A DNA stretch of 42,474 nucleotides from Acidimicrobiales bacterium (GTDB taxonomy: Bacteria; Actinomycetota; Acidimicrobiia; Acidimicrobiales; UBA8190): positions 1 through 42,474 of the forward strand of contig JASHUM010000058.1 in NCBI GenBank assembly GCA_030040015.1, written 5' to 3'. The stretch's first letter is position 1, and every line of letters starts with the position of its first letter. Of this stretch, positions 17,358-24,260 are shown one piece after another. A model generated the notes under the pieces. It was not told the DNA's origin, searched no databases, and saw only the letters and a program-made list of their open reading frames with translations. The translations under genes and the position numbers were made by a program.

Positions 17358-17363
17358 AGCGTA
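17358..17363 (-). promoter_or_regulatory. Candidate -10 box (TACGCT) for DUF2469-yraN
   Basis: GGTACGCT on the minus strand lies 67 bases upstream of ATG 17290 in the gap after the secreted-protein gene. It would drive the DUF2469-yraN pair. Confidence 0.4.
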
Positions 17364-17380
17364 CCGCCGGGGCGGGCGCC

Positions 17381-18871
17381 TCAGTCGCAGCCGGGGGTCT
17401 CGACCAGGTACCCCGGGTCGAGGCTGAGCATCCCGTCCGTGAGGGTCCCGGTCAACCCGGGCTCATAGGTAGTGCCGTCGTTGACGAAGACCCCACAGGT
17501 GCCCACGTAGATGCCCGGGGTGCCGAAGGGCAGGGCCGGAGAACGCTGGGGGTCGGGGTCCTCGAAGGTCTGGATCCCGGGCTCGGAGTTCACCTGCTGC
17601 GGGGTGTCCTGCCGGTAGGCGTTGGCTCCGCCACACTCGTCGGTGCCGTTGGGGTTGGGAGCTCCGGCCGAGGCGCACCCGGGTTGGTCGCTGGTGTCGT
17701 TGGAGGTGCCGTTCGTGTTGGTGTAGCAGGGCCACTCGGTGCCGGAGTCGACCGGTGCCGGGGGATTGCCGTCGGGCCCGCCGCTGTTGCAGTACTGCGA
17801 CTCCTCCGTCGACTGGGGGGTGTTGTTCTCGTAGGTGTTGGTGTTCTCGGGCACTCCCGACGCGCACTGGTCGTCGTTGGTGTCGTTCTCCGGGTTGGTG
17901 GCCCCGTCGGTGCCACTCGCCTCCCAGGTGGCGTCGTTGGGGTTGCTCGGGTCGTAGCAGCCGTAGTAATCGGTCTGCTGCTGGGTGCTGCCCTCGAAGC
18001 AGATGCTGTCGGCACAGAAGCCGCCCGAGTAGTTGGCGAGCCCCTCGGGGTTGGTCACGGTGGGAGTCGTCGGGGCGAGCAGCCACTGAGGCTCGAGGCT
18101 CAGGATCATCCCACCCCCGTCGGAGGGCCCGTTGATGGCGCCGTTGGTGCTGTCGAGACCGTCGAAGCCGTCGTGCTCGGTGTTGTCGGTGTTGTCGTCC
18201 ATGCCGTAGTAGACGACGAGCCCCTGCGTGACGATGTCGGTCAGCGCCTGGGCCGAGCCGGTGTCGGGGGTGAAGGTGGCCGGTTCCGAGGCGTAGCTGG
18301 GGTCCTCGCACGGCTCAGCTGAGGCCACCAGGGGGCAGTACAGGGCGTACAGGTCGTAGTCGGCCTCGAAGCCGGTGCCGTTGGGGTTGTTCCCGCATCC
18401 CCAGTTGTTGGCCGCCGCCTCGTTCTCGGCATTGGCCGACGACGTGGGGGGCGTGCCGGCCGGAGCCGGCCCTCCGGTGGTGCCGTCGGTGTTGGCGGCC
18501 AGGCAGCCGGCGTGGGGGGCGCCGGTGTCGCCCGGGTAGCCCAGGCTGAGCTCGGTGGGCGTGCCCTGGGAGTTGGGGTCGACCGGGTTCTGGTTGTCGC
18601 CGTACTCGACGAAGCGCGTGTTGTCCGAGTCGGCGTCACCGTTGGTGGTGCCACCCGTCTCGACGTTCAGGGCGATGCTGTGGCATCCCGGGTACTGCTC
18701 GCCCTGAGGGGTGGCCCAGGCGTCGTTGTTCCACTGGCAGTCGTTCTGGTTGGGGTTGTACCCGCCTCCGCTCACCGCTGCGGCGATGCCGCTCATGGCC
18801 CCGACCGTCATGACGGCCAGGATCCCGATGCTCGAAACGAGGAATGCCGCCCGCGTCCGCCCGCCCCTCAT
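17381..18871 (-). CDS. Secreted Asn/Thr/Gly/Cys-rich acidic protein, unknown
   Basis: A 496-residue protein with a signal peptide (basic MRGGRTR, then the hydrophobic AAFLVSSIGILAVMTVGAM and a small-residue cleavage zone before GGGYNPNQN). The mature part has 16 Cys by my count, no Lys, about three Arg and many Asp/Glu, Asn, Thr, Gly and Pro, so it should be strongly anionic, disulfide-bonded and extracellular. Two related segments, GMILSLEPQWLLAPT in the middle and GMLSLDPGYLVETP at the C-terminus, hint at a repeated module. No membrane anchor or known domain is recognised. ATG 18871 has GGGGAGGA upstream. Confidence 0.8.
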   Translation of the reverse strand: MRGGRTRAAFLVSSIGILAVMTVGAMSGIAAAVSGGGYNPNQNDCQWNNDAWATPQGEQYPGCHSIALNVETGGTTNGDADSDNTRFVEYGDNQNPVDPNSQGTPTELSLGYPGDTGAPHAGCLAANTDGTTGGPAPAGTPPTSSANAENEAAANNWGCGNNPNGTGFEADYDLYALYCPLVASAEPCEDPSYASEPATFTPDTGSAQALTDIVTQGLVVYYGMDDNTDNTEHDGFDGLDSTNGAINGPSDGGGMILSLEPQWLLAPTTPTVTNPEGLANYSGGFCADSICFEGSTQQQTDYYGCYDPSNPNDATWEASGTDGATNPENDTNDDQCASGVPENTNTYENNTPQSTEESQYCNSGGPDGNPPAPVDSGTEWPCYTNTNGTSNDTSDQPGCASAGAPNPNGTDECGGANAYRQDTPQQVNSEPGIQTFEDPDPQRSPALPFGTPGIYVGTCGVFVNDGTTYEPGLTGTLTDGMLSLDPGYLVETPGCD

Positions 18872-18915
18872 CGTCCTCCCCTTCGTCCGCCTGTGCCGCC
18901 GCACCGAGGACGAGA

Positions 18916-18944
18916 CCCTGACACGGCCGTCAGGTTGGTGTCAA
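18916..18944 (-). promoter_or_regulatory. Candidate promoter with perfect TTGACA
   Basis: On the minus strand TTGACA (18944-18939) is followed after 17-18 bases by TCAGGGT, a poor -10. The -10 lies in an inverted repeat (CCTGAC, 6-base loop, GTCAGG at 18917-18934) that could be an operator for the secreted-protein gene or a weak terminator for rplS. Confidence 0.35.
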
Positions 18945-18981
18945 GGAACGGCGCCAGGTGCTGGGCCGGGACTGTCTCGGG

Positions 18982-19347
18982 CTAGACGGGCGCCTGCCGG
19001 ACGGGCTGACGCTTCTCCTTGATCTTGGCCGCCTTCCCGGCGCGGCCCCGGAGGTAGTACAGCTTGGCCCGGCGAACATCGCCCCTGGTCAGGAGCTCGA
19101 TCTTGGCCAAGATCGGCGAGTGGACCGGGAAGGTGCGCTCGACGCCCACCCCGAAGCTCACCTTGCGGACCGTGAAGGTCTCGCGAGCGCCGGTCCCCTG
19201 GCGGCGGATGACCGGGCCCTGGAAGACCTGGACCCGCTCCCGGTTGCCCTCCACCACCCGGACGTGGACCTTGACGGTGTCACCGGGACGGAAGTCCGGG
19301 ACGTCGTCCCGCAGGCTCTCGCGGTCGACGATGTCGGTGGGGTTCAT
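18982..19347 (-). CDS. rplS: 50S ribosomal protein L19
   Basis: A 121-residue L19, a large-subunit protein at the 30S-50S interface. The family core is present: [20 protein letters not shown] near 20-40, [11 protein letters not shown], the [23 protein letters not shown] region, and [20 protein letters not shown] near the C-terminus. ATG 19347 has GAGGAA upstream. It ends in TAG. It is last in the rpsP-khpA-rimM-trmD-rplS order but is set apart by 133 bases from trmD, with its own -10-like box. Confidence 0.98.
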   Translation of the reverse strand: MNPTDIVDRESLRDDVPDFRPGDTVKVHVRVVEGNRERVQVFQGPVIRRQGTGARETFTVRKVSFGVGVERTFPVHSPILAKIELLTRGDVRRAKLYYLRGRAGKAAKIKEKRQPVRQAPV

Positions 19348-19448
19348 GGCGCGCGTTCCTCGAGGATGGTGGTCGAACGGCCCGGATGCCTCGACACCCG
19401 GACGAGGAACCGGCAGGAGCCCTCCCCCACCCGGTTCCGAAGCGGGAA

Positions 19449-19454
19449 AGGATA
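19449..19454 (-). promoter_or_regulatory. Candidate -10 box (TATCCT) for rplS
   Basis: GGTATCCT on the minus strand lies in the trmD-rplS gap and would give rplS its own transcript with a leader of about 95 bases. Confidence 0.4.
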
Positions 19455-19480
19455 CCTGCCCCGGCGCAGCGCCGCGTACC

Positions 19481-20254
19481 TCAGGCGCCCTGTCCGTCCC
19501 GCCCTGGCTCCTCGACGACCTCCCTCTCGACCGCCTCCAGCAGGCGCCGTTCCTCGTCGGTCAGGCCCCCCCTGGCCTCCACGAGGTCGGGCCGCTGCTC
19601 CAGGGTCCGGCGCAGAGCCATGGCCCGTCGCCAACGCTCGATTCGGCCGTGGTCGCCCTGGCGGAGGATCCCGGGCACCTCCCAGCCCCGGAAGTCGCCG
19701 GGCCGGGTGTACTGGGGATACTCGAGGAGTCCGGAGCGAAAGCTCTCGTCCCGAGCAGACGCCTCGTTGCCCAGCACGCCGGGCAAGAGCCTCGTCACCG
19801 CTTCGATCACCACCACGGCGGCGGACTCACCACCGGCGAGCACGTAGTCGCCGATCGACAGCTCGCCGTCGACCAGGTGGTCCGCCACCCGCTGATCCAC
19901 GCCTTCGTACCGGCCGCACAGCAGGGAGAAGCCGCCGGGGGCTGAGGTCTCGGTGGAGGCGAGCTCTTCGACCACCTCCTGGTCGAGTCGCCGCCCTCCC
20001 GGGCCCAGCAGGAAGAGGGGACGAGGCGGCTCCACCAGCTCCACGGCATCGAAGAGCGGACCGGGCATCAGCACCATGCCGGCTCCCCCGCCGTAGGGGA
20101 CGTCGTCGACACTGCGGCGCGGATCGGTGGTCGCAGAACGCAGGTCGTGCACACGCAGGTCGAGTGCCCCGTGATGGCGGGCGCGACCGAGAAGCGAGCC
20201 GGAGCAGAAGTGCTCGACGAGGTCGGGGAAGATGGTGAAGACGTCGATGCGCAC
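19481..20254 (-). CDS. trmD: tRNA (guanine37-N1)-methyltransferase
   Basis: A 257-residue SPOUT-class methyltransferase that makes m1G37 in tRNAs, guarding the reading frame. Starts with [29 protein letters not shown] near 53, [12 protein letters not shown] near 112 and [17 protein letters not shown] near 132 form the trefoil-knot SAM site. [14 protein letters not shown] near 183 belongs to the linker and C-terminal domain. It starts with GTG 12 bases after rimM. Confidence 0.98.
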   Translation of the reverse strand: MRIDVFTIFPDLVEHFCSGSLLGRARHHGALDLRVHDLRSATTDPRRSVDDVPYGGGAGMVLMPGPLFDAVELVEPPRPLFLLGPGGRRLDQEVVEELASTETSAPGGFSLLCGRYEGVDQRVADHLVDGELSIGDYVLAGGESAAVVVIEAVTRLLPGVLGNEASARDESFRSGLLEYPQYTRPGDFRGWEVPGILRQGDHGRIERWRRAMALRRTLEQRPDLVEARGGLTDEERRLLEAVEREVVEEPGRDGQGA

Positions 20255-20266
20255 GGGCAGAATCAG

Positions 20267-20716
20267 TCAGGGATCGAGGAGCCCGGGAGGCGGGTCGATC
20301 TCGACCCGGCCGTCGCCGGCGCGCACCACGAAGCGCAAGGGCACCAGCCGGCCGTCCTCGAGCTCGAGGAGATCACTGGCCGGGTTGGCGACGACAGCGG
20401 CCACCCGGCCCACCACGACGGCGTCGGAGGAGCGCAGGACCGTCGCCCCCACCAGCCGGTGGACCCACATGGCCCCGTCGTCCTCGAGAGCCTCCGCCTC
20501 CAGAACGGTTCCCCGCAGCGCCTCGGCGGCGTGACGGTCCTCGACCCCGTCGAAGGTCATGAGCCAGCGACCTTGGAACGGGCGGACCGCGACGGCCCGA
20601 AGTGCGCCCTGTGCGCTGTGGAACGACGCCCCCGGGCGGGTGCGCTCGGCGCGATTGCTCACGAGCTCGACGACGACCTCTCCCCGAAGGCCGTGCGGCC
20701 GCACGACCCGGCCCAC
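20267..20716 (-). CDS. rimM: Ribosome maturation factor RimM
   Basis: A 149-residue RimM, which helps the 30S head mature by binding S19. The N-terminal GRVVRPHGLRGEVVVELVS motif and a PRC-barrel C-terminal half (LVPLRFV...VEIDPPPGLLD) are both present. GTG 20716 is the only ordinary start; the reading frame stays open upstream with LLE just before it, as in family members, so a CTG a few codons earlier is possible. It lies 49 bases after khpA. Confidence 0.95.
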   Translation of the reverse strand: MGRVVRPHGLRGEVVVELVSNRAERTRPGASFHSAQGALRAVAVRPFQGRWLMTFDGVEDRHAAEALRGTVLEAEALEDDGAMWVHRLVGATVLRSSDAVVVGRVAAVVANPASDLLELEDGRLVPLRFVVRAGDGRVEIDPPPGLLDP

Positions 20717-20765
20717 CTCGAGCAGTGGCTCGGGGACGTCCGGGCGCGCCGGCTGGTCCGGCTGG

Positions 20766-21134
20766 TCAGTCGTCGACGAAGTCGACGTTCGTGTCCACCC
20801 CGTCGCGCGATCCGGCCACCCGGACCAGGGTGCGGACGGCCTGGGCCACCCGGCCGCGCCGGCCGATCATCCGGCCCATGTCGCCCGGAGCGACGTGGAT
20901 GCGGAAGCGGGTGGTGCGCCCCGAGTCGTCGGTCTCGATGACCACGGCGTCGGGTTCGGTGGCCAGTGACTCGGCCAGGTAGCCGAGGACGTTGCGGGCC
21001 CGGCCCCCTTCGACCCGGTTGCCGATGTCGTCCGCTTCGTTGCCGATCCCCGGGCCGTCGTCGAACTCGGCCTCGTTGCCGATGTCGTCCGCTTCGTTGC
21101 CAGGGTCGGCCTGGTTGCCGGGCTCGACGTTCAT
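20766..21134 (-). CDS. khpA: KH-domain RNA-binding protein KhpA
   Basis: A 122-residue YlqC/KhpA protein. The single KH domain occupies about residues 45-122, with the GRMIGRRGRVAQAVRTL GxxG loop-helix that binds RNA. KhpA is usually about 75-80 residues; here an extra acidic N-terminal part of about 40 residues contains two copies of GNEADDIGN. The ATG overlaps the rpsP stop (ATGA), so the two are coupled. KhpA with KhpB affects sRNA binding and cell division in other bacteria. Confidence 0.93.
   Translation of the reverse strand: MNVEPGNQADPGNEADDIGNEAEFDDGPGIGNEADDIGNRVEGGRARNVLGYLAESLATEPDAVVIETDDSGRTTRFRIHVAPGDMGRMIGRRGRVAQAVRTLVRVAGSRDGVDTNVDFVDD
21018..21101. repeat. 27-bp direct repeat inside khpA
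   Basis: The same 27 bases occur at 21018-21044 and 21075-21101, 57 bases (19 codons) apart and in frame. They encode the two GNEADDIGN copies of the acidic KhpA extension. Confidence 0.8.
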
Positions 21135-21415
21135 TTGGTCTTCGATGCCTCGAACTCCTCCCAGGCACCCGTGGAGCGCAGCAGCTTCTGCACGCGCTCG
21201 GTGGCCTGGGCACCCTGGCGGAGCCACGCCACGGCCTTGGAGTTGTCGATCTCGACCACGGCGACGGGTTCGGAACCGGAGCGTCCCCGAGGGGCGTAGG
21301 TGCCGAGGATCTCGATGAACCGCCCGTCTCGGGGCGAACGGCCGTCCGCCGCCACCAGTCGGTACGTCGGTTGCTTGGTCTTTCCCATCCGCATGAGGCG
21401 GAGCTTCACAGCCAC
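21131..21415 (-). CDS. rpsP: 30S ribosomal protein S16
   Basis: A 94-residue S16, needed for 30S assembly. The N-terminus VAVKLRLMRMGKTKQPTYR is diagnostic, with DGRSPRDGRFIEILGTY following. GTG 21415 is chosen over GTG 21424 because AGGGAG then sits 8 bases upstream and the protein begins as the family does. It opens the rpsP-khpA-rimM-trmD series. Confidence 0.97.
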   Translation of the reverse strand: MAVKLRLMRMGKTKQPTYRLVAADGRSPRDGRFIEILGTYAPRGRSGSEPVAVVEIDNSKAVAWLRQGAQATERVQKLLRSTGAWEEFEASKTK

Positions 21416-21442
21416 GTTCTGCACTCCCTGTCAGGGTCCGAG

Positions 21443-21477
21443 GGCCCCTCGTCCCGTCGTCGCCGGCCCGAGGGGCC
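21443..21477. terminator. 9-bp inverted repeat between ffh and rpsP
   Basis: GGCCCCTCG at 21443-21451 pairs perfectly with CGAGGGGCC at 21469-21477 around a 17-base loop. On the minus strand it is 86 bases after the ffh stop and 28 bases before rpsP, so it may terminate ffh or act as an rpsP leader structure. A competing shorter hairpin (CGGCCC-CTC-GGGCCG) is possible within it. The gap contains no TA step and so no TAnnnT box. Confidence 0.4.
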
Positions 21478-21562
21478 GCACGTGCGCCGTGACGCCGAAG
21501 ACGACACGGACCTCTCATTCTGCCGTCTGGCGAGAGCCCCGGCGAACCGCGCCCGTGAGGGC

Positions 21563-23140
21563 TCAGCGCGGCTCGGGGCGTCTCCCTCCGGACTTGGGCG
21601 TGACCCGACCGCCCTTCTTCTTGCCTTTGGCCCCGGCCCTGGCGCCCCTGGACCCACCCGTGGCCGGGGGCAACAGGGAGTCGAGCCCCCCGGTACCGCC
21701 CAGGTCGCTCGAGGTGAACCCGGCTCCCCCCATCCCGGCCAACGGGTCGTCGGGGCCTCCGCCGGCGCCGAGAGAGGACAGCGCCTCGGCCAGGGCTCCT
21801 GCTCCCCCGCCCGGTCCTCCGCCTGGTCCCCGGCCCCCGCCGAGCAGCCCCGACAACATGCCCGTGGACCGCATCATGGCCTGCGCCTCCTTGAACTGGC
21901 GCAGCAGCTGGTTCACGTCCTGGGTGGCGGTGCCGCTGCCCTTGGCGATGCGTTGACGACGGGGGCCGTCGACGAGAGCGGGATCGGCGCGCTCGGCGCG
22001 CGTCATCGAGCAGATGATCGCCTCCACCTGCGCCACCTGGCGGTCGTCGACGGCCGATTGCGCCTGCTTGATCTCCTTGGGCACGCCGGGAAGGAGCGAG
22101 AGGATCCCTCCGAGCGAGCCGAGCTTCTTCACCTGGCGGAGTTGCGACAGAAAGTCCTCCAACGTGAAGCGCCCCTCGAGCAGACGCGCTGCCCCTGCCT
22201 CGGCGACGTCGCGGTCGAACTCGCGCTCGGCCTGCTCGATGAGGCTGAGCATGTCCCCCATGCCGAGGATGCGGCTGGCCATTCGGTCCGGATGGAACAG
22301 GTCGAAGTCGGCCAGGCGTTCGCCGGTGGAGGCGAAGGCGATGGGCTTGCCCACCACTTCCTTGACGCTCAGGGCCGCCCCGCCACGGGCGTCGCCGTCG
22401 AGCTTGGTGAGGATCACACCATCAAGGGCCAGGGTGTCGTGAAAGGCCCGCGCCGTGCCGACGGCGTCCTGACCCGTCATGGCGTCGATGACGAGGAACG
22501 TGTACTGAGGCGACAGCACCTGCGACACTCGTCGCACCTCGTCCATGAGCTGCTCGTCGATGGTGAGGCGGCCTGCAGTGTCGACGATGAGGACGTCGCG
22601 TCCGCGCCGTGTCGCCTCGTCGAGCGCCGATCGCGCCACCGACACCGGGTCGCTGGGCTCGCTGAACACCGGGATGGCCGCCTGGTCGCCGAGGATGCGC
22701 AATTGCTCGACGGCGGCGGGGCGCTGGAGGTCGGCGCCCACCAACAGCGGGTTACGTCCCTGCTGGCGGAACCAGCGCGCCAGCTTGGCCGCGGTCGTCG
22801 TCTTTCCCGATCCCTGCAACCCGGCAAGAAGGACGACGGTGGGTGGTGCCGAGGCGTAGGCGATGCGCAGGGACTCGCCGCCGAGCACGCGCACCAGTTC
22901 CTGGTCGACCGCCTTCACCACCTGCTGGGCGGGCGAGAGACTGCGCGACAGCTCCTCGCCGACCAGGCGTCCCCGGATACCGTCCACCAGCGACCTGGCC
23001 ACTCCCACGTCGACGTCGGCATCGAGGAGGGCGGCGCGGATCTGACCCAGCGCCTCGTCGATGTCGGCTTCGCTCAGCCGGCCCCGCCCGCGCAGACGGC
23101 CGAGGATGCCTTCGAGTCGGGAGCTCAGAGCGTCGAACAC
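21563..23140 (-). CDS. ffh: Signal recognition particle protein Ffh
   Basis: A 525-residue SRP54-type GTPase that targets membrane and secretory proteins co-translationally. N domain at about 1-90; G domain with P-loop GLQGSGKTTTAAKLA near 107, VDTAGRL near 188, TKLDGDARGG near 247; M domain with the signal-binding methionines and the SRP RNA motif RQRIAKGSGTATQDVN near 405. The last about 90 residues are a Gly-rich then Lys-rich tail. It lies 7 bases downstream of ftsY. A TAGCCT box ends 9 bases before the GTG start. Confidence 0.98.
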   Translation of the reverse strand: MFDALSSRLEGILGRLRGRGRLSEADIDEALGQIRAALLDADVDVGVARSLVDGIRGRLVGEELSRSLSPAQQVVKAVDQELVRVLGGESLRIAYASAPPTVVLLAGLQGSGKTTTAAKLARWFRQQGRNPLLVGADLQRPAAVEQLRILGDQAAIPVFSEPSDPVSVARSALDEATRRGRDVLIVDTAGRLTIDEQLMDEVRRVSQVLSPQYTFLVIDAMTGQDAVGTARAFHDTLALDGVILTKLDGDARGGAALSVKEVVGKPIAFASTGERLADFDLFHPDRMASRILGMGDMLSLIEQAEREFDRDVAEAGAARLLEGRFTLEDFLSQLRQVKKLGSLGGILSLLPGVPKEIKQAQSAVDDRQVAQVEAIICSMTRAERADPALVDGPRRQRIAKGSGTATQDVNQLLRQFKEAQAMMRSTGMLSGLLGGGRGPGGGPGGGAGALAEALSSLGAGGGPDDPLAGMGGAGFTSSDLGGTGGLDSLLPPATGGSRGARAGAKGKKKGGRVTPKSGGRRPEPR

Positions 23141-23147
23141 GACAGGG

Positions 23148-24236
23148 TCAGGCTAGGTCGAACAGGGCGCCGACGAACTCCGGGGGCGAGAAGGGGATGA
23201 GGTCGTCGGGTCCCTCACCCACTCCCACCAGTTTCACGGGGATTCCGAGCTCGCGCTCCACGGCGACGACGATCCCCCCCTTGGCCGTCCCGTCGAGCTT
23301 GGTGAGCACGACGCCGGTGACGCCCACCGCCTCGAGGAACTGCCCAGCTTGGGTCAGCCCGTTCTGGCCCGTGGTGGCGTCGAGCACGAGCAGTACCTCG
23401 GTCACGGTGCCGGGGGGGCGCTCGGCGACGCGTCGGATCTTCTTCAGTTCCTCCACCAGGTTCACCTTGGTGTGCAGACGACCGGCGGTGTCGGCCAGGA
23501 CCAGGTCGTTCCCCCGGGCCGCGGCGCGCTGTACGGCGTCGAACACCACGGCGCTCGGATCTCCGCCCTCGCGGCCCCGCACCAGGTCGACACCCACCCG
23601 CTGCGCCCACGTCTCGAGCTGGTCGGCGGCCGCCGCCCGGAACGTGTCGCCTGCGGCCAGGAGCACGGAACGACCGGCGGCGAGCTGTTGACGCGCCACC
23701 TTGCCGATCGTCGTCGTCTTGCCCACGCCGTTGACACCGACGAAGAGCCACACGTTGGTGACGCCGTCCTCGACGTGCAGCGACGCGTCACCTGCCCCGG
23801 CCAGCGTCGACTCGAGGTCCTGGCGCAGGGCGTCCAACACGGCGTCAGCGCCACGCAGCTCCCCGCCACCGACCCGGGCCCGCAGGTCTTCGAGCAGGGC
23901 CGTCGTCGTCGTCAACCCCACGTCGGCCCGCAGCAAGGCCTCCTCGAGTTCGTTCCACGTGGCGTCGTCGACCGAGCCCCGGGACCGCAACGAGCGAAGG
24001 TACCCGGAGACCACCCCCCGGGTCTTGCCCAGACGGTCGTGGAGGTCCGGCGCGGTTGGCGGGGCGGGGGCGGCGGGCGGTGCCGGGGGCGGCCGGGCGA
24101 CCGAGGGCGCTCCGGCGACCACGTCCGGCTCGACGGCGCTGTCGGCGGTCCCGGCTCGGCGCGACCGGACCAGGAGCGCGGTGGTCAAGACGACGAGAGC
24201 GGCGACGACGGCCAAGGCGACCCAGAGCGCGAGCAC
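23148..24236 (-). CDS. ftsY: SRP receptor FtsY
   Basis: A 362-residue SRP receptor GTPase. It begins with one predicted membrane helix (ALWVALAVVAALVVLTTALL), followed by a Pro/Ala-rich linker (PPPAPPAAPAPPTAP) in place of a long acidic A domain. The NG domain follows: FVGVNGVGKTTTIGKVA near 168, LADTAGRLHTK near 250, TKLDGTAKGGI near 312. The membrane anchor is common in actinobacterial FtsY. GTG start; TAGGCT box 9 bases upstream. Confidence 0.97.
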   Translation of the reverse strand: MLALWVALAVVAALVVLTTALLVRSRRAGTADSAVEPDVVAGAPSVARPPPAPPAAPAPPTAPDLHDRLGKTRGVVSGYLRSLRSRGSVDDATWNELEEALLRADVGLTTTTALLEDLRARVGGGELRGADAVLDALRQDLESTLAGAGDASLHVEDGVTNVWLFVGVNGVGKTTTIGKVARQQLAAGRSVLLAAGDTFRAAAADQLETWAQRVGVDLVRGREGGDPSAVVFDAVQRAAARGNDLVLADTAGRLHTKVNLVEELKKIRRVAERPPGTVTEVLLVLDATTGQNGLTQAGQFLEAVGVTGVVLTKLDGTAKGGIVVAVERELGIPVKLVGVGEGPDDLIPFSPPEFVGALFDLA

Positions 24237-24245
24237 GGCCCGGGG

Positions 24246-24251
24246 AGCCTA
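24246..24251 (-). promoter_or_regulatory. Candidate -10 box (TAGGCT) for ftsY
   Basis: GGTAGGCT in the 24-base gap between smc and ftsY ends 9 bases before GTG 24236, predicting a near-leaderless ftsY-ffh transcript separate from smc. Confidence 0.4.
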
Positions 24252-24260
24252 CCGAGAGCG

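Noticed and set aside
17590-18654. Alternative-frame proteins or a CRISPR-like array in the secreted-protein gene
   Set aside because: The GTT/GTC-rich pattern comes from Asn and Asp codons of the reverse-strand protein; no regular repeat-spacer spacing is present.
18905-18981. tRNA gene in the rplS downstream gap, and in other gaps
   Set aside because: No cloverleaf, GTTCRA T-loop or CCA end can be found; only a short hairpin is present.
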